From contig JACVVK020000013.1 of the NCBI GenBank assembly GCA_018292915.2, positions 12,501-76,500 of the forward strand: a DNA stretch of 64,000 nucleotides, in the 5' to 3' direction. Source of the stretch: Batillaria attramentaria (taxonomy: Eukaryota; Mollusca; Gastropoda; Batillariidae). This document shows positions 14,801 to 28,600 of the stretch, piece after piece (the first letter of the stretch is position 1; each line of letters begins with the position of its first letter). The notes below the pieces were generated by a model. The model was not told the origin of the DNA, did no database searches, and saw only the letters and a program-made list of their open reading frames with translations. Position numbers and translations under genes: made by a program.

Positions 14801-17800
14801 ACCAACCCAGAAGCCCGAAACAACAAAAAGAAAAAGAATGAACAAGAAAGACCTACACACACAGGAACATACAGAACTATTCAGATGACAAAAAAGATAA
14901 AAACAGTTGCATGTGCAGATGGAGCATTGCCTCAATCGCACCCTCAAACTGCATTACAACTTAAAGCTTTGAAGTGCCCCCCCCCCCACCCGCCCCCCCC
15001 CCCCCCCCATCTTGTGTCTTTAAAAAATAAAACAGAAACATCTCAGAAAAACACACCAGATTAGTGTTGCCTATAACAACAGCTACAGCTTTGCAAGTGA
15101 GCCTAAAACTGTGACACACACACGCACACACACACACAAAACAGCAAATCTCCTCAACTATGAACTGTCCACAGCTGTCAGAAGTGAAAAGCGTTCCAGC
15201 GGGCATATGTCAAACTATTTTAAAAACCTACCCTTTCCCCAGTGCTGTTATGGTGATGTTATCTGGTGCACTAGTACCAAAATCGAATCGCGCACAACAA
15301 AAGCTAAGCTTGCCCGTTAACGCCTTTAGTAACAAAGCTTCAGCAGACGGCACTGCAAATATCTACACAGGACAATAAAACTTAGAACAGTGTGTATGTA
15401 CAAAACCCTGCACAGCCTGTGGACAGATCATTTTCAGTGAGGGCACACGGAGTGTAGACACTAAAGCTAAACAAAGGAAAAACAAATTTACAGTCATTAC
15501 CTGTGACTTGGAGCCGGATATGCCCAGCTCGACAACCTCAAGGACGTAGTGCAGACATTCCTTGTCGTAGAGCAGTGAACTGTGCTCCACCAGCCACAGC
15601 TGGACGCACTTGAACGCAGCCACGATCAGCGAGTGCAGGTCACGTGAGTGGTTGGGGGCAGGGCGGCTACACTGCATTGCACAGGCACAAAGGAGTTAAT
15701 AAGAAATTTGACTGTAAACTGAGAACCTCTCTCTAAATGTCGCTGGAATGGGAAAAGACTTTACGGCTCAAGTGACCTCTGACCTTCAGAACAGGACAAA
15801 GTGAATCCTAGAAAGGCGTTGTTACTAACCACCGCTATGTCATAACCACGCGGTTTGTGAAAATGTGCCAACGTTCAATCCAAACATTTGATTCTTGAAT
15901 ATGCAATAGGAAACTAAGTGACCTTGACCTTGTCAAGGACAAGCATCTTCCAAATGGTATGCCTAGAGGACCTTTCCAGCAACTTATTGCGAAGTGACAC
16001 AACAGTAAGAACTCCAACAAGAACCTATCTACTGACCCAATATCACTGTGGAGCCTTGGCATAACTGGATTCTCAGAAAACCAAGGGATGACACGCACTG
16101 TACACTTCTCCTGCGCTATTTCCAAGACCAAATTACGCCAACAATTAAGACAACATCAACACACAATTTTCTTTTTCAAATTTACTGTGAGCCTACCTGG
16201 AAGACAATGAAATCACAGATCCACTTGACGGTGCGTTTACACATCAGGATGTTGGAGGGTGAACTGACACTTTGGCCAATCCTGCCAGCAGCTCCATGGC
16301 TGCCCAGCGCAGTGTTCAGATCCGTCTTCATGATGCCATCAGACGGTTACACACCAGCGACGTTGCATGACCGAACAGTCCCCCAGGCTGTGTCTGAGAA
16401 CAGAAGATTGTTTTTACAATCACACTGTACAGACAGCAGCTGGGAGTGGCTATCAGTTTCCCACATGCTCAAAACACAATTTACTATTAACAGCTATGTT
16501 GTGATCATTTTCTGCATATTGCTGTTGTGGTCTTTTCTGCATGTTGCTGTTGTGGTCTTTTCTGCATGTTGCTGTTGTGGTCTTTTCTGCATGTTGCTGT
16601 CGCGGTCTTTTCTGCATGTTGCTGTCGTGGTCTTTTCTGCATGTTACTGTCGCGGTCTTTCTGCATGTTGCTGTTGTGGTCTTTTTCTGCATGTTACTGT
16701 CGTGGTCTTTTCTGCATGTTACTGTCGTGGTCTTTTCTGCATGCTACTGTTGTGGTCTTTTCTGCATGCTGCTGTTGTGGTCTTTTCTGCATGCTGCTGT
16801 TGTGGTCTTTTCTACATGCTGCTGTCGTGGTCTTTTCTGCATGTTACTGACGTGGTCTTTTCTGCATGTTCCTGTTGTGTTCTTTTCTGCATGTTGCTCA
16901 CTATTATGACTACTTATACATGTACCTGGAACACAGATGCTGTTCTAGAATCTAGAAACACAGACACCACTGATTAGCATCATGTTTCACCTGTCATTCA
17001 GTGGAACACATTTCTTCATCATTGAATACATCAAAGCATCAATAAACAAACTGTTACCATTATTATTACATTACCTTCAGTGCATTATGCATGATGGAAA
17101 CACACAAAAAAAAAAACTTTAATAAATTTTCACACGAAATCCCCAGAGAAAAACAGTTAAGTGTTGATCAGGGAAAAAAAGTCACAGTACACTGTACAGA
17201 GGCATAGTACATCCGTGGCCTGACTGAACAAGAATTTCAAAATGATGCCGACATAATGTTCATAAGGACCAGGCAAAGACAACTGCATACACAGATCCTA
17301 CACAAAATCAACAACTTTGACAACATCAATATAAACAGCAACGTCCATGCACCATCCACTTCCAACTGCATACCAACAGCCTAACAAAGCTGCCACAGAA
17401 ATATTAGGAGTCCTATCATCCCAGCAAGCACACGACAATAAAATCTCAGCTCCGTACTCATTGTTCAAAGAAGAAACACAAGAGAGGAAAAAAGGAGGGT
17501 CCAGGAGTTGGGGAACGGGGTGGGGTTAGGAATATTTTTTGTCGTGTGTGATACTTTCCAAAGTACGCCACACACTTATTTTTTTTGTCATGTGTTACAC
17601 TTTCTAAAGTATGCTCCAGACATCTATTTTTTGTCATGTGTGACACTTTACAAAGTATGCTCAAGACATCTATTTTTTGTCATGTAATACTTTTCCAAAG
17701 TATGCCACAGACAACTTTTTTTTTGTCATGTCTGATACTTTCAAAGTATGCTCCAAACATCTTTTTTTTTTTTTTTTTTGTCAAGTCTGATACTTTCCAA

Positions 17801-18672
17801 AGTATACCCCAGACATTCTTTTTTTTTTTTTGTCGTGTGTGATACTTTCCAAAGTATACCCCAGACAAGAACATACTCTGACCCATACAAGACTACAGTG
17901 GAAACAAAAACATGCTTGAAACAGAATTCAGTCACTTGGACATGGGCGGGCAAGGGGGAAGGGATTTAGTCAGTAGTTTGTCAAAACTATAGCTTTACAA
18001 AGTAAGGTATTTGAAAGGGGAATTTAATTTGTATCCATATGAAATACAGACACTGACCCATGCAAAAGGCGTGAAAAAATGAAACTGAAGCAGAACTGAG
18101 CCACAGCACAATAAAAACAGAATCCATGCACTCTGATAAAAAGAACACCAAAAAATAAGAATGAAAACAATGCATTCCACAGAACCAAACAGCAGAACAT
18201 CATGCGGAACATAATAAACAGGTTCAGTTTCGCTCTTCATGGCATCCAACGACAGGAAAGATAAAAGCAGCCAAAACATCAGGAAGAACCGAGCAGAACA
18301 GCCACAATGCCAAGATTACCAAGATCTTTGGGCGGAACAGACAGTCGATGTGAAGACGAAGTAGAGTACTCGTGAGGACCCGAGTCAGCTGAAGACGTAC
18401 TCGCTCGAGGTTCTGTCAAACCAGTGCAAGATAAAAAGTTGGTTGTCCAGTTTTCTTTCCATTTTGGACTTTCTTTCAACTGAAATAGGTCTGAACTATG
18501 AAAGTCTGCAGTCACATTCGTACGCACATGCACTTTATTCAAGGGCTGGATACTGGCACATAAGTTGAGAAATTCCTTTTGGAGGCAAGAAACCCTGGCA
18601 TCTGTATTGCTGTTTGTTATTTATGGAGATCAGAGATAAGCTTCTTATATCTTGTCACTGTTTGGTTTAGCA

Positions 18673-18735
<63 letters not shown>

Positions 18736-21700
18736 CACGCGCACGCATGCATGCATGTGTGTGTGTTTGGATCCGATGTCTTCTGTCCACAAAGGTACCA
18801 ATAACTTCAACAACAGCAGCTCCAGCAAATGCTGACCCTGACCACCTTCTGACTGAGAATACAATCTTCAGTCAGATGAGCTGTAATTATTAACCCTGGA
18901 ACACCATACGCTGTCTTCAAGTGTGAACCATTGACTCAACCAAAATGCTGACCTGGGTTGATGTCGGAGTCTGATGTATCCTGACCAGGCTGCAGGGTCA
19001 TTGAATCCGTCTCTTCGCAGGTCGCGAGATCTTGAACCACCAGCATCAGACCACCTGTGCACAGTCACCCAAAGTTTTGCATGTCATGTGGAGCACTTCA
19101 CTCACGCATACACAGGTCACCTTAGTACAGGTACTATCACAGGAGTAATGTATTTTGTGCCATACATTTCTAACACCCATCGAAGGCTATGGCCAAAAGA
19201 AGTGCAACTTAATTCACACTAATTTCTTGGGGTTTTTCCCTTGAAGTTTTGTTTGTTGAAAATTTGACTACGCATCGCGTGTATGTAGGTGATTGGGTGC
19301 CAGAGAGGGAGTGTGTGAATGTGTATTTGGCAAATACTCTGAATATGGTTGCGTTGGTGTAGTTCGCCCCCTTGTGTCACTTGCGCCTCGTGTAAATGCA
19401 CTATGACCGTCAAAACAACACAGCGATTGCAACAGGTACACAAGGTAACCCAACCCTAAACCTAACCCTAAACCGAACTAAGCAGGCAAACTACATTAAA
19501 TGAACACGGCTGTGTTGGTGTAGTTCGCCTGATATGGCCAAGTTTGCGAACTGTACTGAGCATCACTACGTCACATAAAACAAGACCAATTTGTTTTACA
19601 TTTTACAAGAGCATATTGTGATGTTCACTTGTATGACTTTCTAACTGGTTTGCAGCCCAAAGGGAAATGATGCATTTCCTTTTACTTCTCAACAATCAAC
19701 CCTACCTAACAACATCTGGGTGTTTGTCGGGTCCGTCTCGTTAGTCAGGGCGACGCGCAACAACTCAGTGATGCGGTTCTTCAGGGACAGGAAGGAGATT
19801 GGCTGTTCCTTGTTTCCCAGTGTTGTTGTGTGGACAAGATGTCTGGAAACCGAAACAGCCTGGTTAGTAAAGCTTTTATCAATGAAAACATTGACTGGCT
19901 GTTCCTTGTTTCCCAATGTCGTCGTTGTGGACAAGGTCTCTGGAAACCAAAACAGTCTGGTTAGTAAAGCTTTTATCAATGAAAATGTTGATTGGCTGTC
20001 TCAAAATGTCGTCATGGACAAGATGCCTGGAAACCAGTTAGTAAAGTTTTATCAGTGAAAACGATTGCCTGTTCCTTGTTTCCCAATGTCGTCGTGGACA
20101 ACATGTCTGGAGACCAAAACATCTGGTAAAGCTTTTATCAATGAGAATGTTTCTCCTTATTAGGACACCACTTTCACTTGCAGGAAATTCTCGCGAAAGA
20201 AGAATATGGGTGGCATGCTTTTGTCTGTTTATTTCTTTATTTATTTAATTTCTCCACAACTCACCATTGATCTGGAGATCTTTAAAGTGCAGTGGCAGAC
20301 AGAGCATGGACAACAGCAGGTGAACGCATGCCTTCCTCAGCTCATTGTACGAAACCTGCTCACCCAGTCTGTAAACCAAGTCCACATACAATACACCATG
20401 GCTGGTGCATACAAATCTCGTACCATATGCATAACACAAGCTGAGCTCTATCCACCTCAAAAGTACACACATACTTGAATGCATTGTGTTCACTAGCCCA
20501 CTAAAAATCACACTGCAAAAACAGTAGGGATAATTTTTCAATGCCATATAGCTACTTGATTTTTCTCACTACAGGTGTGAGTGTAAAATTAAGTTCTGCT
20601 GCAAGCACACAGATGAATGGACGGACAGACAGACCAAAAGACAGACACTTCAACGTACTTGAAATCAGGACTGGTACAAGTGAGGACGAGCTCGAGCGCA
20701 TTGAGGATGTAGGGAGTAAGGATCTGAACTCCAGCCAGGTCGACGCGGAGAAGGTCGCACGAGTTGAAGAGGATGCTGGTCAAGACCTCTCCACTGATCT
20801 CCGGCTGTGAAGCAAGATAAACACTGGCCATCACTCACCGAATCTGTCATGCTTTTCAACTTGTTCACAAGTAATTTCCTGGCAAATGTTTCTCTGTTTG
20901 ACCAAACTAATGAAACTTTCAGCCGGAAACTGTAAACGCCATTCTTCTGACTTTCGAGTCACTGGGAACAGTCTGCTAAAACTCCCTGAATTTCTAGGTC
21001 TTCTCTGACAAGTAAGCAACTTGAAATGAAATGGCAACTTACCTACCCCAGCGTTTTAAACAGTGAAATTAGAAAGAAAAAAATTTGGGGGGGCACAAAT
21101 GCATACCTCAGCACTCTGCAGCCCATAATACATGACAAGGTAGAAACGTGAGTAATAGACAGGCAGAATCTCCTCCTTTGTCTTGTGGGCACAAAAAATT
21201 CTACAGAGGGCGCCACAAGCTTCTGCCCGTCCCCCCTCATACGTGTTGTCACTCTCCAGCGGGTGGTAAGCATGCAGATCCATGGACAGTGAGTGTTGCT
21301 TGGACTCGATGAACGAACTTGTGCGTCGCTCTTTTGACACTGAGGGGAAGAAACATACTGCATAGTGGCAAGTCAGAAATGAAGGAAAGCAAACGTAAGG
21401 ATGTCTGGACCTTATCAGAGAGGGTTTGCCTGTAAGTGCGAAAATGGTCTAATGAAGGAGGGAAAATCACTGAACAGAAAAGGGTCAATATCTGAAGTAG
21501 TACATGTCCTCAAAAGTCTTGCTTGCACATTCTACAACATACAGCAGCAACAAAATATTTGTTTTGTTTTTTTTTCTTCTGCCCCAACTCTTTGCCAGCT
21601 CTAGTGGTGTTCCCCCCCAGGTAATGGGTGGAATCCACGGAGGACTCGGAAGCTGGGACAATTTTTATTATGCATGATTATGGAGATGAGGATGATAGTA

Positions 21701-22601
21701 AGATGATGCTATGGAGGTCCTCATCCACATCGTAAGACGTGTCATACTAAGGGAAGCACCCCCAAAGTCGCACCCCTGAAGTGGGTGATACTCGGCTGTG
21801 TGGCAACAGCCTCCCCATTGGGTCCATAGCACACCCGCTCTGGGTAGGAGCCGACCTGGGTAGGAAAAATCCCGCTTGCCTCAGCTGGGATTCGAACCCA
21901 GATCTCCCGGTCCAAGGTCCGAAGTGCTAACCACTACACTACAGGGGCCGGTAGCAGCAACAAAATATTGTCACCATAAGGATTAGCTGGGTTTATGACT
22001 AACGTTCAAGAAACAAACTGGCCAATTACCTTCCACCAAGCAGACATAAATGGCACTTACAACAATTGCTCCCATTTTACCTCGTTACTTTCACGTCTAC
22101 ACATTATTCTTACCTGGTGCTGCATGTGATGGGTGAAGTTTCACTCCAGCCAAAGCTGCATCGAACAACCACGCACCAAACAGGTGCAGAATGCTGTTGC
22201 ACTTTGGCCGTGTTGGACTCGGAGCGAAAGGGAAGCGATTCTCCAGGGAAACCTTGCCGACCGTCTGGCTAGCTGGCAGTGGTGCTGCTGCTGTTTTCAT
22301 TGCCTGTGACATCCTTGATGTAACTGCAGAGGGAAAATGATGAAAATCTGTATTAACAAAACGGCACCTATACTTGTTTGGGGTACCTCACTTTCATGAT
22401 CCTAGAGGTGACGGAAGCAGCTAATATGACTGGCAAGAGCTGGAACAGTGTGATTACTTTCTGTCTGATAGAACCGATCCTGAGCACACAGACATTTACC
22501 ATCATAATATACTGTCAACATCCAAATTCCCTGTTGCAAGCTGGCACAACAGTAACTCAATCCAACATAAACAATAGAGTGAGAGAATAAGAGAGAGAGA
22601 G

Positions 22602-22673
<72 letters not shown>

Positions 22674-25600
22674 GCTGTCGTTGTGGTTGGTGGTGGTGGG
22701 TTTTTGTGTGTGTGTGTGTGTGCTCTTTTCTGCTTTACAAAAAACTATGATTTTTGCTGAGAAACACACAAATAAAATGATACTGACCTTTTGCTGAAAG
22801 ACCGCTTGTCAGGACAGAGATGGGTTTGGCAGACTTGCGCTGACCAGGAGGAGTGGAGGGGGTGGCAACAGGAGGGCGGGTGGTGGTCTGAGCCGAGGAC
22901 ATCAAGTTGTCCTTCATGTCTTGCGGCAAACCTGAAAATAAAGCAGTAAATTAAGATAGGAGACAGAAGAAAAATCTGTTCAGGTAACAACTAGTTGATA
23001 TGCTTTACAAATGTAAACCAGAGTCATTCAGCTGAAGTTAAATGACGCTGTCCCAGTTGTCTACCACCGTCAACATTTCAGACATTTAGGGATTTTCACG
23101 TGGAACTATATTTTGAAAATAGCGCAGAAGTGTACGATGCATGTCATCCAGGGTGACAGAAAAGTCAGGTATCAACTATCTTCTGCCGTCTACCGGTTTC
23201 TCCCAAAACTCTCTACTGCTAGACACATTTGAGGTCCACTGCGAAAATCCCTCGTGGAGTGTGCGACAGTCTTGCAACACACCATAACTTCTGAGACACT
23301 CTTCCTTACTTGATCATGGCACAAGAACTGAAGTAACCAGTTAGCTGGAGTGAACTCAGACTCAGAACTCTTCATTTCATTGACTTATTTTGTCCACTGA
23401 AAGATCTGAACACTTTAAAAACTCAAAAGGACATCCACACGCACAATTTCAGTGTTTACTAGAACCGTTACCAAAGCTGCTTACTAACAACACAAAGTAG
23501 AATGTTATTTCTTATCTGAATGCGCACACACCTATGCACACACACACACTACTGACCTAGAAAAGCGTTGACCATCACTGACACTCCCCGCATGGCCTTG
23601 AAGAAAATGGTGGGCAGTTTCTGTAGACACTCGTGCTGGCTGGGGTCCACAACAGCCTCAGTGGTCAGCGCGTGCTGCAGGAAACGCGGAGTGTTGGAGA
23701 CCACGGCCGGACGACTGAGGTCCACTGGATTCTGGATGATGTGCAGGAAGCGGAACCAGGCCTGCGTTATGCACTCCGCGCTCATGTCTGCCGGGATCAT
23801 TTGTGCATCCTCATCCACTGGTGTACGAGACCGGTCCACACAGATATTGAGATAACAAGTAGCAAGTACATGAAAATAATCAGGAAAAACTGAAAAAAAA
23901 AGCAAAAACATTTCAGAATGCAGCGCCAATAATTTCCATTTAAAAAACTACTTCTAATGAAGTGTTCCAATTCTCATTTTGATAACGAAGACAAGTGTCT
24001 CGTTTTTCATTCCTCAAAAAATCAGCTGAGGTCAGCATTTCATACAATTTCATCCCAAACAAGCACCAGTGATAGCAGTTTGTTCCTCCGTTACAGTTCA
24101 TATTCAGGACAAAATGAAGACCAAGATACTCACATAGCAGAAGCTGTGGGTAATTTGGCCCATACATGGCGCGGATCATGTGAGCGGTCAGCACGTGGTT
24201 GATTTTGTGCCACTGTAGCACCAGGGCCTCGTGGTGTCGCCAGTAGATGCACATGTTCCGGAACGTCTTCCATAAAGACGGGGACGGGAAGCACTTGTTG
24301 CACGCGCTCAGCCAGATCCCGAACAGCACGCTCAACACACGCTCACACAAATGGTCGCTGATGTCATCTGCACGAGAACGGTAGACAAAGCTGAGAAGAC
24401 TGCTGTGGGGTCAAAAAAAAAAAAAAAAAAAAAAAAGAAGAAGAAAAAGCAAGCCATCATGCAATTTTGGCATAACTTGATTCTGAGACAAGCAAATGAG
24501 TTTATCTTGCGACTGTGGGTCATCCTGAACAACTTGTAAAAATTAGGTCAGAATATGGTCCTACTCTTGAACTGCCTGCTTGTTAGTCAGTCGAGAAACA
24601 CACAGCATGATAAGGTAAAAACTTCAGTTTCATTTCTCATAAGCATTCACCAAACAACTGATGTCTTGGAGTTAGAAAGCACATGTGCCGCAACATTTTA
24701 CCTCCATGTTCGACTGTGGCTAATATGGAGTATGCCTTATCTAGTAATTTTGATTTAACATCTGTACAGGTGCAGAAAACATAACAGAATAAGCAACAAT
24801 GTCCTTCGTTATTCCACCACAACCCTAAATGTTTCAGTACAAGAGCAGTGTTTTGTGGGTTCTTTTGGACATAATGATGTCTGCCAAGTACAAATGTTAA
24901 TTATGTTCAACCAAAAGAATTTGTGATAAAAAGTCAGACAGATGCAATGATGAATGACACATACACAGAGGTAAATACTATAAACCAACAAACCACAATA
25001 ATCATCTCAAAAAAGAAAAAATGAAATCTGCACAGGTCTGATTATCTGCTCAGAACATGTACTTGGCTGTAGAAAGATGATTTAGAGCATCAAGCTAGAC
25101 ATACAATTTGGATTACATGTATAAGTGCATTAAAGACAGTTTGTTCTACATGTATTTTGAAGCAAATTAGCTGTAAAGATTCTGTTGTAGAGAAATTATT
25201 AACTGCATGTCTTTCAGTACCACTGTTGTTAGTACTAACAGTGTGATAAACGTACTTCAAGTAGCTTAGGTTAGCGCCCATGATTTTTCATCTTTTGGGT
25301 CTTCCATCTACACTTCAAAAGTGGACACTACAAAACACTAAACCATATATGTAGTGATGTGCCTACACCATAAAATGTCACTGGTATGCAAAAATGACTA
25401 GAAACTGTAACAAAATGCATAAGAAAAATAAAAAGCAGGGCCAGAGACAAATACAGCGAACACTTTCTGACATCTCACGAACGCTTACACCCATAAGTAA
25501 AACAAAGTAAAAACACTGATGATTTCAAGGAAATTGTTACCAAAACGATGCTGCACATTCTAAGAGATGTACTGTGAGAAGATAAAGTGAGAAATATTTT

Positions 25601-28600
25601 TAAGTTGTATGTGCATCGAGAAGCAAGCCACCAAACCAAGCACTGTTTTTCGAGCAAACTTGTCCCGTTTTTTTTTGCTCACTGTAAAAAAGTCCAGGCA
25701 CAAGCAGAAAAGACATTTGCTGGCAATATCAAAGGGTAAGCTGGAAATTACATATATATATTCCGTTTCAAAGTTCTGTCCTGTTTAACAGTTTATTGAG
25801 TCACACAATATTAGTGTTCAAAACTCACATGAACTCAATCCTGTATCGTCTGCATGCAGGAAAGAAAACATACATCATGACTAAACACAAAATGAATGAC
25901 TGTACCAGGTCTGTACATACAGGAGCATCTAAGTACTTATGTGACCCACATAATTATGTACTCTAATAATCCATATATATAATCTCCACTTCATAAAACA
26001 TAAAATCAAAGGCTCTAATCATGAAGTCCCGACACACCCACCATGAGTACTTTTCTTTGTTAGCTTAGATTGCAGGGGGGGGGGGGAGGGAGGGGGTTGT
26101 AAATTAATGCTAAGAAGTAGTATCTGATGCACCCACCATGAGTACTTTTCTTTCGTTAGCTTAGATTGCAGGGGGGGGGGGGGGATGTGTAAGTTAACGT
26201 TAAGAAGTTTTATCTGATGCACAGTGACCTCACAATGACCAATTCCCACCGGAATGATGCTGTCACCTCTCAAGGTGGGAGGGGGAGGGGGAGGGGGTGG
26301 GGGTGAACTAATGTACATAATGCACAGTGACCTGACCATCATCCATCCATCTACCGGTAATTCAGGAATTGAAACTGAATGAAGCTGTCACCTCTCAAGG
26401 TGGGAGGGGGAGGGGGTGGGGGTGAACTAATGTACATAATGCACAGTGACCTGACCATCACCCATCCATCTACTGGTAATTCAGGAATTGAAACTGAATG
26501 AAGCTGTCACCTCTCAAGGTGGGAGGGGGAGGGGGGTGGGGGTGAACTAATGTACATAATGCACAGTGACCTGACCATCACCCATCCATCTAATTCAGGA
26601 ATTGAAGCTGTCACCTCTCAAGGCCAGGAAGTGTGATGGGTGGGTAGGTGGTGGTGGTGGTGGTGGTGGGAGGGGGCTGGTGGGAAGCGGATTGCTAGCT
26701 ACACTCAATGAACCCTCACAGAAAAGATCATGATATACAAGAGATCCGGATGCTGACTCTTGAATCACTGAAACTGAAAACATTTGACACACTGTATACA
26801 CTGTACAGAGGAATCGTCGTTGCTTTGGCTGTGCAGTTCATGCAGGTAAAATATTAGCTGACTGAAAGCTTCAAGCAATTAGTGCTCAAGGGTTTCATCA
26901 CCACACTTACTGTGATTTCTTTTCTATTTTTTTTTTCTTGAGGGGGCGGTTGGTGGTCTAGGGGGCGGTCAGTGGTCTAGTGGTTAAAATACTTGTCACC
27001 AATGCGAGAGGTCAGGGGTTCAAGTCTCACTCGGGGCAAAGAATTTTTCCTTCTCGTACATGGCACCGTTCATTCGGGCCGATCGTCGGGGGTTCTCTCC
27101 GGGTGCTCTGGCTTCCTCCCCCTCTGCTTTGGAAATGTTCAGCCTAAATTCCGAAATTTAAATAGCTGAGCTGACCCTTCGCACCATGTGATTGTAATGT
27201 GTGTATGTCCAATGTGTGTGAGAGAATGTGTGTGATTCACGTGAGCGTGTGTGTTGGGTTAGTTCGCGGTGCTTTGAGCCGATTCATGAAATTGGGTAGA
27301 GCACCTGTACAATACTCATTATCATCATTATGCATGGTAATGTCAACAGGTGAGTGGCATTCGTATTAATGTAATGCAACCCCAATAACAATCTTCTGCT
27401 TGAAGATTCTCTTCCTGTGAAGGAACTCTTCCCCTCCTTTTCCCCTCCTCCCCCTCCCTGGAGTACCAACTATTTACAAGTTATACAAATAGTATGATGC
27501 ATCATGCAAAGAGAAACGTGAACACGCAGATTTTCACCTTTCTCAGTGGGCGGTGACAGAAGACTGTCGTTGGCAGCCAACAGAAACTTGAGCAATGTTT
27601 CCCACGTGTCCCGCGTCAATTTGGTCGACTCCTTGGCGACCACCTCTATGGCCCGCAGCACTCGATGGCAAAGCAGAGCTTGTTTCTTGACCAGATCAAC
27701 ACCTAACACAAAAAAGAGAGACAGCATCTTGAACAGCAATGACCGCTACCAGCAGTACCACATGCACGAAGTTCTGTATCCCAACATGATTAACACACCC
27801 AAACCATCACAGCACATAAGTACCAGTACCCTTTGAAAGCAAACTTTCAAAATCCTACAGTGATACAGCTTAAAATAAAATAAATTTTTACTCCTTTAGC
27901 CCTGCTGCCTCCAGAGGCTTTTCAAACAATTGTACCACAAATATCAGGTCCAGCATAAATCAGGCTGGGGAACTGCTGACGGAAAAAAAGACTGAAACCT
28001 AGGCCGGGGTGCAGAAGCAGTGCTCTGCTGGGGACCATGGGGGCAGCACCCCACTTCAGAAAACAAATTTTTAACATATTTAAAGGACATTTAGCAGCCT
28101 CTCTTGCACCCACAAGTAAAATATTCGCCTTGGTCCTGTCATGCAGCTCTTCAAAAATGAATTTTAGACTGTCCCATATGGCATACATGTATACATGATA
28201 CATGACTGTGTGCACAACCATTTCCCCCTTACTTTTCTTCGGCTGAAGCTTAGATTATTCTTTTCTTGAAACTAATGAAAGGATAGGAAAATTTGGCTGA
28301 AAACTGCGTGTGAAAAATTCTCCAGCCTCGTAAATTGAAGATGAACTTCACCTGATTCAGGGCGTGGCTTGAAGAGATTCAGCAGATGGTGGAGTATGAC
28401 TTGAGCGAAGGGGTTTGGGTCCTGCACCACTGGCTTGGGGACACATGGCTTGGGAAAGGTGAGTGCCATGAGCCACTCCACATACACCTTGGAGCAGTCA
28501 TTGATGGTGTCTAACTCCGTCAACGGCAGCCCCAGGCCAAAACACAGCACCTGAACAACACAGATTGTAATTAATGTAAATGTAATGTACTTCAAGCAGT

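Larger units (their letters stand above)
24368..27537. other. Large RALGAPB intron 3, no gene seen
   Basis: This 3.2-kb intron holds a poly-A run (24414-24436), the composite tandem repeats at 26030-26620 and a SINE at 26985-27335. No open frame resembles a protein. Confidence 0.65.

Noticed and set aside
16048..16977. 309-codon plus-strand frame ([11 protein letters not shown] repeats)
   Set aside because: It runs through the 25-bp minisatellite, has no family similarity, and overlaps RALGAPB exon 14 on the other strand.
18667..18864. Leucine-rich minus-strand frame considered as a RALGAPB exon
   Set aside because: It does not fit the expected protein; the exon at 19054-18953 gives the better match ([14 protein letters not shown]) with correct phases.
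21885..21955. Possible tRNA gene (perfect B box GGTTCGAATCC)
   Set aside because: The tRNA-like part continues into a SINE body; no clean cloverleaf end or terminator follows. The same applies to 8825-8905, 26985-27060 and 45950-46045.
26030..26620. CRISPR-like direct repeats
   Set aside because: Units are long, adjacent and without unique spacers, in an animal intron; ordinary tandem repeats.
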